Source of the DNA: Flavobacteriales bacterium
Lineage (GTDB): Bacteria > Bacteroidota > Bacteroidia > Flavobacteriales_F > PHOS-HE28
Length of the DNA: 64,000 nt
Direction: 5' to 3'
Assembly: GCA_020635695.1 (NCBI GenBank)
Contig: JACJZH010000004.1
Location: 310,001-374,000, forward strand
Of this stretch, positions 25,427-34,211 are shown in pieces. The position numbers and the translations under genes are program-made. Each line of letters opens with the position of its first letter. Position 1 is the first letter of the stretch. The notes below the pieces were generated by a model. That model had not been told where the DNA came from and did no database searches. It worked only from the letters and a program-made list of their open reading frames with translations.

Positions 25427-26692
25427 CTACCCCAGAACCGCCCACTCCAACTTGGGACGCACCACTCCTACACGCTGACCGAACCATGCTCCTTGCCTTT
25501 TGGTGCTGTGGACCTCAAAGGCGACCGTGCCCGCCTCACGCAAGACCACCTTCCCCTGGTGTGCGAACTGCACCAGTATGCGGTACTCTCCCACGTTCAG
25601 AAGGTCACCGGGAATGGTACAGCATACTTCATGCGTTCCCACCATGAATCGCGTAGTTGGCTCCAAACTGTCCCGCACACTTGACCCCATCACGACCACA
25701 TCATCACCATTGAGCAGGTGGATCGCCGGCACGACCTCGCCTTCCCCGAACCCAAGATTCTCGAAACGCACATGCACCTGGAAGGCATCGGACGTAGTGA
25801 TCACACCATCCGCAGGGAGGCCGTCCAATCGGACCTCGCGCAGTTTCAATTCCGGCACACCGGGTGCCTCCTCGTCCCAAATGACCCGCGACCGCATGGT
25901 GGTGTATGATCCGAGGTAGGTATGGACCACCTCCTCCGTGGGACCATCCATATGCACCTTGCCATCCTTCAACCAGATCACCCGATCACAAAGGCTCTTA
26001 ACGGAAACCATGTTGTGGCTCACGAACAGCACGGTGCGACCGCTCTCGGCCACGTCCTTCATCTTGCCCAGGCACTTGCGCTGGAACTCGGCGTCGCCCA
26101 CGGCGAGCACCTCGTCGATGATCATGATCTCGGGCTCCAGGTGTGCGGCCACGGCGAAACCGAGCCTCACCTTCATGCCACTGCTGTACCGCTTGGTGGG
26201 CGTATCGATGTGGTGCTTGATCCCACTGAACGCGATGATCTCGTCCAGCTTGCGATCGATCTCCGAGCGGTCCATGCCCAGCACGGCGCCGTTGAGGTAG
26301 ATGTTCTCACGGCCGGTGAGCTCCGGGTTGAACCCGGTGCCGACCTCCAGCAGGCTGCTCACACGCCCCTTCATGCGTGCGGTGCCCTCGGTGGGCGTGG
26401 TGATGCGCGAGAGCAGCTTGAGCAGGGTGCTCTTGCCGGCCCCGTTCTTTCCGATGATCCCCAGGATCTCGCCTTCCTGCACATCGAAGGACACCCCGCG
26501 GAGCGCCCAGAAATGCTCACCCTCGCGCTGGGCGTCCATGCCGCCGTCCAGTGGCACCAACGGGTTGGGTCGCCCCCGGAGCCGGGCGAGCAGCACCTTC
26601 AGTTCGTCGCCAAGGGTGGCCCCGCCGATCACGCCCAACCGGTAGCGCTTCCGGAGGTCGCGTACCTCCACGACGGTGTGTGCGGTGCTCAT
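25427..26692 (-). CDS. wzt: Polysaccharide ABC exporter, ATP-binding subunit with C-terminal domain
   Basis: A 421-aa Wzt. The ATPase part (about residues 1-265) has Walker A GKNGAGKSTLLKLL, signature YSSGMKVRLGFAVA and Walker B IMIIDEVLAVGD. The remaining 150 residues form a beta-rich domain of the Wzt C-terminal type, which in O9a-type systems recognises the modified end of the finished chain. The protein therefore probably checks a terminal modification before export. The start at 26692 overlaps wzm by 4 bases (ATGA). Confidence 0.93.
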   Translation of the reverse strand: MSTAHTVVEVRDLRKRYRLGVIGGATLGDELKVLLARLRGRPNPLVPLDGGMDAQREGEHFWALRGVSFDVQEGEILGIIGKNGAGKSTLLKLLSRITTPTEGTARMKGRVSSLLEVGTGFNPELTGRENIYLNGAVLGMDRSEIDRKLDEIIAFSGIKHHIDTPTKRYSSGMKVRLGFAVAAHLEPEIMIIDEVLAVGDAEFQRKCLGKMKDVAESGRTVLFVSHNMVSVKSLCDRVIWLKDGKVHMDGPTEEVVHTYLGSYTTMRSRVIWDEEAPGVPELKLREVRLDGLPADGVITTSDAFQVHVRFENLGFGEGEVVPAIHLLNGDDVVVMGSSVRDSLEPTTRFMVGTHEVCCTIPGDLLNVGEYRILVQFAHQGKVVLREAGTVAFEVHSTKRQGAWFGQRVGVVRPKLEWAVLG

Positions 26693-27567
26693 ACGATGTC
26701 GGCGAAGGAGCGCTCCACCCGGTGGAACGTCATGAGCCCGATCAGCATCACCCCCACGGTGACCCCGGCGGAATAGGTGAGCCCCCCCCAATCGATGGGG
26801 TACCCGAAGAAGACGGCCCGCGTGGCCTCGATCACCGGGGTCATGGGGTTCAGTTTGAAGAGCGTCAGCAGCCAGGGGATCCGGGACAACCGATCCAACG
26901 GCATGATCACGGGGCTCGCATACATGAGCATCTGCACCCCGAACCCGACCAGGAACCCCAGGTCGCGGTACTTGGTGGTCATGGACGAGACCAGGATCCC
27001 GGAACCCAATCCGAGCAAGGCCATGAGCGCCACCAAGGCAGGCAGAGCGAACAACCAGGGGGACGGACCCCAGCCATCGTTCCCTTGGAAGAAATAGTAC
27101 CCATAGATGATCAGGAAAGTGCCGAGCTGGATCAGGTAGCTCACGAGGCTGCTCACCGCCATGCTGGCCGGCACCACCAGCCTGGGGAAGTACACCTTGC
27201 TCATCAGGTTGGCATTTCCGACGAAGGTCTTGGAAGTGCGGTTGATAACGCCCGCGAAGTAGTTCCACGCGACGATGCCGCTCATGTAGAACAGCACAGG
27301 TGGAAGATCGGGCGGCGAGAGGCCGGCCGCCTTACCGAAGATGAACGCGAAGGTGAAGGTGGTGGTGAGCGGCTGGATGACGTGCCACAGCGGCCCGAGG
27401 ACGGTCTGCTTGTACTGGGCCACGATGTCCCTCCGGACCAACAGCACCAACAGGTCCCGATAGCGCCAGAATTCCTTCAGGTCCAGCCGCCACCAGGGCT
27501 GTTCCGGACGGATCACGATGCTCCAATCGCCTTCCGTGCGCCGCGCGCCTGTGGATCCTGCGTTCAT
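26689..27567 (-). CDS. wzm: Polysaccharide ABC exporter, membrane subunit
   Basis: A 292-aa ABC-2-type permease. The N-terminal cytoplasmic helix (LDLKEFWRYRDLLVLLVRRD) and the motif YKQTVLGPLWHVIQPL are family hallmarks. About six membrane helices follow, including LFYMSGIVAWNYFAG and LIQLGTFLIIYGYYFF. It forms the inner-membrane channel with Wzt and moves undecaprenol-linked polysaccharide to the periplasm. It follows the tyrosine-kinase gene by 15 bases. Confidence 0.95.
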   Translation of the reverse strand: MNAGSTGARRTEGDWSIVIRPEQPWWRLDLKEFWRYRDLLVLLVRRDIVAQYKQTVLGPLWHVIQPLTTTFTFAFIFGKAAGLSPPDLPPVLFYMSGIVAWNYFAGVINRTSKTFVGNANLMSKVYFPRLVVPASMAVSSLVSYLIQLGTFLIIYGYYFFQGNDGWGPSPWLFALPALVALMALLGLGSGILVSSMTTKYRDLGFLVGFGVQMLMYASPVIMPLDRLSRIPWLLTLFKLNPMTPVIEATRAVFFGYPIDWGGLTYSAGVTVGVMLIGLMTFHRVERSFADIV

Positions 27568-27582
27568 GACCTCCCGAACGGA

Positions 27583-30003
27583 TCAGCTTTCCTGGTTCGC
27601 GCCGGGGCCGTCCTTCTCCCCCCGCCTCCTGCGCCCGTAGCCATAACCATAGCCATAGCCCGAACCATAGCCGTAGGCGTAGCGGTAGCCATAGCCGTAG
27701 TTCGTGTTGTAGTAGTACTTGCTCTTCTTCATCCGGACACCGTTCACGATGAAGCCGAAGTTCCGGGCCGGGTTGGCCTCGTGCACCTCCACGGCGTTGC
27801 GCACATGGTCCTTGTTGGCGAAACGGGTGTTGATCACGAACAGGTTGGCGTCGGCATGCTTCATCAGCACCAGTGCGTCGGTGATCAACCCCACCGGGGG
27901 CGTATCGATGATCACGTAGTCGTAGCGCAGGCGCCCTTCGCGGAACAGGTGATCCAGGTGCTTGCTCAGCACCAGTTCGGAGGCGTTGGGGGGCGCAGGT
28001 CCCGAAAGGATCACATCGAAGCCCTCGATCTGGGTGGGCAGGATCACCTCGTCCAGCCCCACCTTGCCCACGAGCAGGTTGCTGAGACCCTGCGGATGGG
28101 TCATGTTCAAGCCCTTGCCCACCTTGGGTTTGTGCAGGTCCAGCTCCAGCAGCAGCACCCGCTTGCCGGCCTTGGCCAGGATGGCGCTCAGGTTCACCGA
28201 GCAGAAGGTCTTGCCCTCGTTGGGTCGGTAACTGGTCACCAGCACCACCTTGCCATGCTCGGTCTCGGGCAGGTACTCCAGGTTGGTACGGACCGTCCGG
28301 AAGCTCTCGGTGATGGCCGCCTTCGGGTCGCTGTCCACCACCACGTAGTTCTCCTCGGCCTTCTCCGAGGCGATGATCTCCCCGAACACCGGCAGGTGGG
28401 TCACCTCCTTGAGCTGGTCCGCGTTCTCGATGCGGTCGTAGAACATGACGCGCACGAAGACGATCACGAAGGAGACCATCAGCCCACCCACGATGAACCC
28501 GTAGAGGATCTTGAGCTTGTCCGGCCGGACCACCCCGAGCGACCGCGCCTTCTCGATGACCTTGGTCTGCGGGATGATGCCCGCTCGCGCGATCACCGTG
28601 TTGGCCCGCTTCTCCAGCAGGAAGAGGTAGAGCTTTTCATTCACCTGAACCTTTCGCTCGATGTTCAGGATGTCACGCTGGGTGCGGGGCACGTTGCGGA
28701 TCAGGCCCTCGTAGTCCCGGATCTGGCCCTCCACGTCCTCGATCTTCTGGTTGAGGGCGGTGCGCGTGTTCCGGATGTAGAGCAGCAGGTTGCCCTTGGT
28801 CAGCCGGATCACCTCGTCCAGCTGTTGCACCGACTCGATCTCCTCCTTGGCGTCGAAGAGCATCCGGTTGCGCTGCATCTGCATGTCGTACAGCTGATTC
28901 AGCGTCTGTCGTTGAAAGTCATCCCCCTCCAACAGGTAGAGCGAAGGCGGCAGGAGCTTCTCCTCGCCCACGTTCAGCACGTAGTCCTCCAGATCCGCCA
29001 ACGAACCGAGCATGAGCTCGTACTTCCGGCGATCGTTGTCGTACTTGACCAGCTCCTGGAAGTAGCGTTGCTCCTCACGGGAAAGGTCCAGGATGTCCTT
29101 GTTCAGTTTGTAGTCCTCCAGCTCCTGCTCGAAGCGGTTCAGGATCTGGGTCACCTCGTCCAGCTGTCGGTCGATGTAGTTGAGCGTGTTCTGGTTGATG
29201 TCGAACTCGCTCTGCAACGTGTAGTGGATGTACTGGGCCGAGAGGCTGTCCAGGAAGAGCTTGGCCTTGATCGGGATCTGGTCCTCCACGGTGACCTGCA
29301 GGATGGTGGTGTACTCCAGGTTCTCCACCTGCATCCCGTACTTGTACTTGTTCACCAGCCAGTTCCGGTCGTGCGGGACGAACTGATAGTCGGACGCCGC
29401 CAGCCGCTCGATGTGCTTGGGCAGGATCCGTTCGGTGCGTTCCACACGAAGCAGGAAGTCCTTGTCCGCGATGTCCTCACCGAAGGGGTGCTGCTTGGTG
29501 ATGATCCCCGATCCGCTGTCGTAGCTCAGTTCGAAGTGGTCGGGATCGACGATCCGCAGGTCGAAGGGCTTGCCGTTCAGCTTCGGGTCCAGCACGTTGA
29601 TGGAGACCTCGAAGGGCAGGGCATGGTAGACCTCACTGGTCTTGAAGCGGCCGATGATGTAGTAGCTGACGTCGAAGTCGAGCTTGCCCAGGGTCTTGTC
29701 GATCAGGTCGTACGAGGTGAGGACCCGCTTCTGGTTGATGATGTCGCCATAGGCCGCGACGTACCCGATGTTCTGATAGACCTGTGACTGGTAGTTGTAG
29801 ACCTCCTTGTCCTTGAGCAGGATCTGGGTGGAGGCCCCGTAGACCTCGGGGATCTTGTAGGAGTAGAGGTACGACAGAACGGCGGAGAGCAGCACGGCCA
29901 CCACCACCAGGTACCAGTTGCGCGAGAATACCCGGATGAAATAGCGGAGGTCGCTCGCCTCGATGATGCCACCGCCCTTTTGCTGCTGCCGCTGTGCCGC
30001 CAT
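27583..30003 (-). CDS. wzc: Wzc-type polysaccharide co-polymerase / tyrosine autokinase
   Basis: An 806-aa inner-membrane protein. The Wzz domain has TM1 near residue 30 (WYLVVVAVLLSAVLSYLYSY), a long periplasmic coiled-coil region, and TM2 near residue 510 (LYGFIVGGLMVSFVIVFVRV). The BY-kinase domain has Walker A SYRPNEGKTFCSVNL, Walker A' LLLELDLHKPKVG and Walker B YVIIDTPPVG. The C-terminus is an extreme Tyr/Gly tail with about 13 Tyr, then RRRR. Phosphorylation of such a tail controls chain assembly. An in-frame GTG at 30030 is an alternative start; a TATCTTTG -7 element is at 30050-30057. Confidence 0.93.
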   Translation of the reverse strand: MAAQRQQQKGGGIIEASDLRYFIRVFSRNWYLVVVAVLLSAVLSYLYSYKIPEVYGASTQILLKDKEVYNYQSQVYQNIGYVAAYGDIINQKRVLTSYDLIDKTLGKLDFDVSYYIIGRFKTSEVYHALPFEVSINVLDPKLNGKPFDLRIVDPDHFELSYDSGSGIITKQHPFGEDIADKDFLLRVERTERILPKHIERLAASDYQFVPHDRNWLVNKYKYGMQVENLEYTTILQVTVEDQIPIKAKLFLDSLSAQYIHYTLQSEFDINQNTLNYIDRQLDEVTQILNRFEQELEDYKLNKDILDLSREEQRYFQELVKYDNDRRKYELMLGSLADLEDYVLNVGEEKLLPPSLYLLEGDDFQRQTLNQLYDMQMQRNRMLFDAKEEIESVQQLDEVIRLTKGNLLLYIRNTRTALNQKIEDVEGQIRDYEGLIRNVPRTQRDILNIERKVQVNEKLYLFLLEKRANTVIARAGIIPQTKVIEKARSLGVVRPDKLKILYGFIVGGLMVSFVIVFVRVMFYDRIENADQLKEVTHLPVFGEIIASEKAEENYVVVDSDPKAAITESFRTVRTNLEYLPETEHGKVVLVTSYRPNEGKTFCSVNLSAILAKAGKRVLLLELDLHKPKVGKGLNMTHPQGLSNLLVGKVGLDEVILPTQIEGFDVILSGPAPPNASELVLSKHLDHLFREGRLRYDYVIIDTPPVGLITDALVLMKHADANLFVINTRFANKDHVRNAVEVHEANPARNFGFIVNGVRMKKSKYYYNTNYGYGYRYAYGYGSGYGYGYGYGRRRRGEKDGPGANQES

Positions 30004-30049
30004 GGTCCGGAAGTCCCTGAACGCGACCACCCTGCGTTCAGGAAGGCGG

Positions 30050-30057
30050 CAAAGATA
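30050..30057 (-). promoter_or_regulatory. -7 element TATCTTTG upstream of wzc
   Basis: An exact TAnnTTTG match on the minus strand, 19 bases before the GTG and 46 bases before the ATG candidate start of wzc. It probably drives the wzc-wzm-wzt run. Confidence 0.55.
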
Positions 30058-30166
30058 ACGATCCCTTCCGCGGCAATGGCGGTGGCACCGGGCATTCCCG
30101 GAAGGCTTGCCGATCGTGGAAAAGAAAACACCGCGGGCCTTGTAGTCCTGCTGGCAGAGAATTCCT

Positions 30167-30174
30167 ATTTTTGG
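30167..30174 (+). promoter_or_regulatory. Promoter of the exosortase F unit (-7 TATTTTTG)
   Basis: An exact TAnnTTTG match 23 bases before the ATG at 30198. A TTG at 30141-30143 lies 23 bases upstream, a plausible -33 partner. Confidence 0.6.
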
Positions 30175-30197
30175 CGGCCGAACAAAGGTTCGGGACC

Positions 30198-30416
30198 ATG
30201 GTGAAGCTGCGCTCCATTCTTACTCTGCTCTTATTGGCCGCTCCGATGGCCATGGAGGTGCTGGCGCAGCCTCCCGTTGGCGGACCGCCGCCCTGCTGGC
30301 CCCCGCCCTGCATCCCGATCGATGGAGGTGTTGGTTTCCTGGCCCTGGCCGGTGCCCTGTACGGCGGCCGCAAGGCCATGGAGCTTCGGCGCACCCAGCG
30401 CAACGCCGATCGATGA
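30198..30416 (+). CDS. Miniature secreted protein with PID-type exosortase sorting tail
   Basis: A 72-aa protein. Residues 1-23 form a signal peptide ending in EVLA, with Gln24 next. Residues 25-38 are Pro-rich with two Cys (PPPCWPPPC). Residues 39-44 are the sorting motif IPIDGG, followed by a membrane helix (VGFLALAGALYGG) and a basic tail (RKAMELRRTQ). This tripartite layout is that of exosortase substrates (PID-CTERM type in Bacteroidota). If cut before or within PID, the released peptide would be only about 15-20 residues. The gene overlaps the exosortase gene by 4 bases (ATGA). Its role is unknown; it may be a dedicated substrate or a pathway component. Confidence 0.75.
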   Translation: MVKLRSILTLLLLAAPMAMEVLAQPPVGGPPPCWPPPCIPIDGGVGFLALAGALYGGRKAMELRRTQRNADR

Positions 30417-30967
30417 CCTCCGGCGGGGCCTCGTGGTCCCTGAAGGACCCCCTGGTCCGCTTCCTTGGTCTTTCCATCCTCCTGTACATCGGCTGGCAAC
30501 TGCTCTATGAGCTGGTGCTCCATCCCGACGGCCGTCTGGACCGTGCGGTGATCGACAACCTGATGTGGCTGGCCGGGGTCATCCTGACCGGCCTGGGCTA
30601 CGCCCTGCTTCCCGAACCCGACAGCGAGAACTACCGCACCATCGGCATCCAGGGCGGTTCGGACCTCTGGGTGGGCGACCCCTGCAACGGCGTGGCGCTC
30701 TTCGCCGTGTTCCTCATCTTCCTGATCGCCTACCCCGGCCCGCTGCGCCACAAGCTCTGGTTCGCCCCGCTGGGCCTGCTCACGATCCACCTGATCAACG
30801 CCCTTCGGATCGTGGTCCTGGCCATCGTGGTCACCATCGACTACGAGCTGCTCAATTTCCAGCACGACTACACCTTCTATGTGATCGTGTACGGCTGGGT
30901 GTTCCTGCTCTGGGCCATCTGGGTGAAGCGCTTCGCCCCCGGCCGGCTGAGAACGAGCGGGGCATGA
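30413..30967 (+). CDS. xrtF: Exosortase family protein, XrtF type
   Basis: A 184-aa polytopic inner-membrane transpeptidase-like enzyme. The catalytic triad typical of exosortases is present: Cys91 (GDPCNGVALFAVF), Arg132 (INALRIVVLA) and His151 (NFQHDYTFYV). Short length and flanking genes match the flavobacterial XrtF subfamily. It would recognise a C-terminal PID-type signal and cleave or transfer the protein near the membrane. Exosortases occur with exopolysaccharide systems, and here the gene lies immediately beside wzc on the opposite strand. It is coupled by ATGA overlaps to both neighbours. Confidence 0.9.
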   Translation: MTSGGASWSLKDPLVRFLGLSILLYIGWQLLYELVLHPDGRLDRAVIDNLMWLAGVILTGLGYALLPEPDSENYRTIGIQGGSDLWVGDPCNGVALFAVFLIFLIAYPGPLRHKLWFAPLGLLTIHLINALRIVVLAIVVTIDYELLNFQHDYTFYVIVYGWVFLLWAIWVKRFAPGRLRTSGA

Positions 30968-31425
30968 GGACGCGCGCCGGTATCGCGGTCCTGCTGCTCC
31001 TGGGCGTGGCGCTCGGCTCCCTGCGCGAGTTCCTGTTCATCAACCTGAACTACGAGATCGACCGGGTGCGGTATCACCGCCCCATCGCCTACGCACACTC
31101 CCGCTTCCGCGCCTGGACCGAGGGCTGGGACCTCGGCGCGCTCCTCACGTTCAAGTGGGTGCTGTCGTTCGCCTACATGGCGGCCATGTTGGGCCTCGCC
31201 ATCCTGCTGATGCGGCTGCTGCAGGGGCACTTCCGGGCGGCGCGCCACCTGGCGCTCGCCTACGCCGCCCTGGGCCTGCTCGCGCTGGGCTTCCACGCCC
31301 TCTCCGGAAGTGTGCCGCCCCTGGAGGCGGTCGGGGTGAAGCTGCTGCACCTGCTCCAATACCCCGTGCTGCTCTTCTTCCTCTGGGCCGCCCACCTGCT
31401 GCGTGCCGGCACGAAACGTGCGTGA
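30964..31425 (+). CDS. Exosortase F system-associated membrane protein
   Basis: A 153-aa membrane protein with an N-terminal hydrophobic segment, then LREFLFINLNYEIDRVRYHR, which is characteristic of the protein encoded next to XrtF in flavobacteria. Three further helices follow, ending PVLLFFLWAAHLLRAG. Its biochemical role is not established. The ATG at 30964 overlaps the exosortase stop (ATGA). The frame is open upstream but only as a shadow of xrtF. Confidence 0.85.
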   Translation: MRTRAGIAVLLLLGVALGSLREFLFINLNYEIDRVRYHRPIAYAHSRFRAWTEGWDLGALLTFKWVLSFAYMAAMLGLAILLMRLLQGHFRAARHLALAYAALGLLALGFHALSGSVPPLEAVGVKLLHLLQYPVLLFFLWAAHLLRAGTKRA

Positions 31426-31464
31426 GGTCGCCACCGCTACCTTAGCGGGCCATCCCTCACCCCC

Positions 31465-32751
31465 ATGGAACGCGACAAGGAGGTCTTCGACATCATCGAC
31501 AAGGAACGCTGGCGACAGACCATCGGTCTGGAATTGATCGCCAGTGAGAACTACGTGAGCGAGCAGGTCCTCGAGGCCATGGGCTCGGTGCTCACCAACA
31601 AGTACGCCGAGGGCCTTCCGCGCAAGCGCTACTACGGGGGCTGCGAGTTCGTGGACGAGGTGGAACAGCTGGCCATCGATCGCGTGAAGCAGCTCTTCGG
31701 CGCCGCCTGGGCCAACGTGCAGCCCCACAGCGGTGCGCAGGCCAATGCGGCCGTGATGCTCGCCGCCCTGCAGCCGGGCGACACCATCCTGGGCTTCGAC
31801 CTGAGCCACGGTGGCCACCTGACCCATGGCAGCCCCGTGAACTTCAGCGGCAAGCTCTACCGGCCCACGTTCTACGGGGTGGACAAGGAGAGCGGCCGGG
31901 TGGACATGGACCGGGTGCGGGAGACGGCACGCCAGGAGAAACCGAAGTTGATCATCTGCGGGGCCAGCGCCTACAGCCGCGATTGGGACTATGCCGCCTT
32001 CCGGGCCATTGCGGACGAGGTGGGAGCGGTGCTGCTGGCGGACATCTCCCACCCCGCCGGGCTGATCGCCGCCAAGCTGCTGAACGACCCCCTGCCCCAC
32101 TGCCACGTGGTGACCACCACCACCCACAAGACCCTGCGCGGACCCCGGGGTGGGCTGATGATGATCGGCACGGACATGGACAACCCATGGGGGCTGAAGA
32201 CCCCGAAGGGAGAGCCGCGCAAGCTGAGCGCCGTGCTGGACAGCGCGGTGTTCCCCGGCACCCAGGGCGGACCGCTGGAGCACGTGATCGCGGCCAAGGC
32301 CGTGGCCTTCGGCGAAGCGCTCTCCGACGGCTTCAAGGCCTATGGCGAACAGGTGATCGCCAACGCGAACGCCATGGCCCAGGCCTTCCTTGCCAAGGGA
32401 TACCACGTGGTGAGCGGCGGCACCGACAACCACTGCTTCCTGATCGACCTGCGCAACAAGGAGGTCACCGGCAAGGACGCCGAACGGATCCTCGGCGAGG
32501 CGCACATCACCGTGAACAAGAACATGGTGCCCTTCGACGACCAGAGCCCCTTCGTGACCAGCGGCATCCGCATTGGTAGCGCGGCTGTGACCACCCGGGG
32601 ATTGAAGGAGCACGACTGCGCCCAGGTGGTGGAGCTGATCGACACCGCCCTGCGCAAGGGGGGCGACCCCTCCGAACTGGACCGGGTGCGCTTCCAGGTG
32701 AACGGCATGATGCGCCTGAAGCCGCTCTACGGCTGGTCGGTGAGTTCCTGA
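31465..32751 (+). CDS. glyA: Serine hydroxymethyltransferase
   Basis: Interconverts serine and glycine with tetrahydrofolate, feeding one-carbon metabolism in the cytoplasm. The 428-aa protein is full length. GLELIASENYVSEQVLEAMG, KYAEGLPRKRYYGGCE and the PLP-binding Lys222 in TTTTHKTLRGPRGG are all present, as is HCFLIDL near the end. A TACCTTAG -7-like element at 31438-31445 lies 19 bases upstream of the ATG, so it likely has its own promoter after the exosortase unit. Confidence 0.97.
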   Translation: MERDKEVFDIIDKERWRQTIGLELIASENYVSEQVLEAMGSVLTNKYAEGLPRKRYYGGCEFVDEVEQLAIDRVKQLFGAAWANVQPHSGAQANAAVMLAALQPGDTILGFDLSHGGHLTHGSPVNFSGKLYRPTFYGVDKESGRVDMDRVRETARQEKPKLIICGASAYSRDWDYAAFRAIADEVGAVLLADISHPAGLIAAKLLNDPLPHCHVVTTTTHKTLRGPRGGLMMIGTDMDNPWGLKTPKGEPRKLSAVLDSAVFPGTQGGPLEHVIAAKAVAFGEALSDGFKAYGEQVIANANAMAQAFLAKGYHVVSGGTDNHCFLIDLRNKEVTGKDAERILGEAHITVNKNMVPFDDQSPFVTSGIRIGSAAVTTRGLKEHDCAQVVELIDTALRKGGDPSELDRVRFQVNGMMRLKPLYGWSVSS

Positions 32752-32808
32752 CCCCGCACCTGACCGCCGTCATCGATCCGTCGGGGCAGCGGTGGCACCT
32801 TGCCGTCC

Positions 32809-33642
32809 ATGCGCCGGATCCTGGTGCCCACCGACCTGTCGCCCCTGAGCACGGCCGCGCTGCACGTGGCGGTGCGCATCGCCAAGCGCATGCATGCCGA
32901 GGTGGTGGTGCTGAAGGTGGTGCCCGTGCACGGCGGGGCCGCCTTCGATGATCGGGGTGAGCTGGTCCAGGACAACGCGGACGACATCACCCCCTTCCTC
33001 GCACAGCGCGATGCCGACAGCAAGGCGCTCGCCGCACATTGCGCGGAGCTGGACCTACCGGTGACGCAGCTGGTCCGCTTCGGACCGCTGGCCGACACCA
33101 TCCTGCGCACGGTGGACCAGTACGCCATCGACCTGCTGGTGATGGGCACCAAGGGCGGAAGCACCCTGCGCGACCGCCTCGTGGGCCGGCTGGTGGAACA
33201 CTTGATCGGCAGGGCGGACATCCCCATCCTGTCGGTGAAGGACGACCTGCACGACAACCCCCTGCGGCGTGTGCTCTTCACCAACGCCTTCCGCCGACAT
33301 CCCCAGTACTTCGACGTGCTGCACGACCTGCACGACCGGGCCGGTTGCACGGTGGACCTGCTGCGCGTGAACACCCCGAACGACCGGCTGCAGGACGATG
33401 AGGTGAAGGCACGCATGGAGGCCTTCGCCCGCGACAACCGATTGACCCGCCATGCCGTGCATGTGGTGGAGGCACCTTCCGTGGAGGAGGGCGTGTACCG
33501 CTGGATCGCCGACCACGACACCGACCTGCTGGCCATCCGCACCTTGGGCCGTTCGGGCTTCGCCCGGCTGATCAAGGGTTGTGTGAGCCTGGACCTGGTG
33601 GACAAGCTGACGCTTCCCATCCTGACCATCCGCGTGAAATGA
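32809..33642 (+). CDS. Universal stress protein, tandem UspA domains
   Basis: A 277-aa protein of two Usp folds. Domain 1 starts MRRILVPTDLSPLSTAALHV and has the ATP-binding pattern MGTKGGSTLRDRLVGRLVEH followed by IPILSVK. Domain 2 (from about residue 150) keeps the fold but its glycine loop is weak (IRTLGRSGFARLIKG). The ATG at 32809 follows a CACCTTGC -7-like sequence and fits the domain start. It is coupled by ATGA to the transporter gene downstream. Confidence 0.88.
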   Translation: MRRILVPTDLSPLSTAALHVAVRIAKRMHAEVVVLKVVPVHGGAAFDDRGELVQDNADDITPFLAQRDADSKALAAHCAELDLPVTQLVRFGPLADTILRTVDQYAIDLLVMGTKGGSTLRDRLVGRLVEHLIGRADIPILSVKDDLHDNPLRRVLFTNAFRRHPQYFDVLHDLHDRAGCTVDLLRVNTPNDRLQDDEVKARMEAFARDNRLTRHAVHVVEAPSVEEGVYRWIADHDTDLLAIRTLGRSGFARLIKGCVSLDLVDKLTLPILTIRVK

Positions 33643-34211
33643 GCGTCTGGGAAGCCATCACCGGACCGTGGCCCTGGTACGTGGCAGGCCCTTTGATCGC
33701 CGGGGTGTACCTGCTGCTGCTCTACTTCGGCAGGAGCTTCGGCATCAGCGGTTCGCTCCGGGCCATGTGCAGTGCGCTGGGCGCGGGTCGGCGCGTGGAG
33801 TTCTTCCGCTTCGACTGGAAGGGGCAGACCTGGAACCTGCTATTCGTGGCCGGCACCCTGATCGGCGGCTTCGTGGGGCACTTCGTGCTGGCCGGACCGG
33901 AGGCCCCAGGGCTCTCGGAGGCCTTGACCACCTGGGCGGAGGAGCGAGGTCTGGAGAGCTGGCGAACGGGTCTGGCACCGGTGGAACTCTTCTCCTGGGA
34001 GGCCCTGCTCACCCCCCGCGGGCTGATCCTGATGGTCGGCGGCGGGTTCCTGGTGGGCTTCGGCTCCCGCTACGCAGGCGGCTGCACCAGCGGGCATGCC
34101 ATCAGCGGCCTCAGCAACCTGCAGCTGCCCTCGTTGGTCGCAGTCATCGGCTTCTTCATCGGCGGGCTCCTGGTCACCTGGTTCCTCATGCCCCACATCC
34201 TGGCCCTGTGA
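33639..34211 (+). CDS. YeeE/YedE-family transporter, N-terminal half
   Basis: A 190-aa membrane protein with about five helices. GSRYAGGCTSGHAISGLS carries the conserved Cys of the YeeE/YedE (sulfur transport) family, whose characterised members take up thiosulfate through Cys-lined pores. Full-length members have two such halves; here the second half is the next gene. The start overlaps the Usp stop (ATGA) and the stop overlaps the next start (GTGA). Confidence 0.88.
   Translation: MSVWEAITGPWPWYVAGPLIAGVYLLLLYFGRSFGISGSLRAMCSALGAGRRVEFFRFDWKGQTWNLLFVAGTLIGGFVGHFVLAGPEAPGLSEALTTWAEERGLESWRTGLAPVELFSWEALLTPRGLILMVGGGFLVGFGSRYAGGCTSGHAISGLSNLQLPSLVAVIGFFIGGLLVTWFLMPHILAL

Noticed and set aside
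26551..29787. A 1078-codon open frame on the plus strand opposite wzm and wzc
   Set aside because: It is antisense to two well-supported genes. The sequence is rich in His, Val, Leu and Gln in the way expected from antisense reading of high-GC DNA, and it shows no domain.
30877..32613. A 578-codon minus-strand open frame opposite glyA
   Set aside because: glyA is unambiguous and full length; the antisense frame has low-complexity composition and no recognisable domain.
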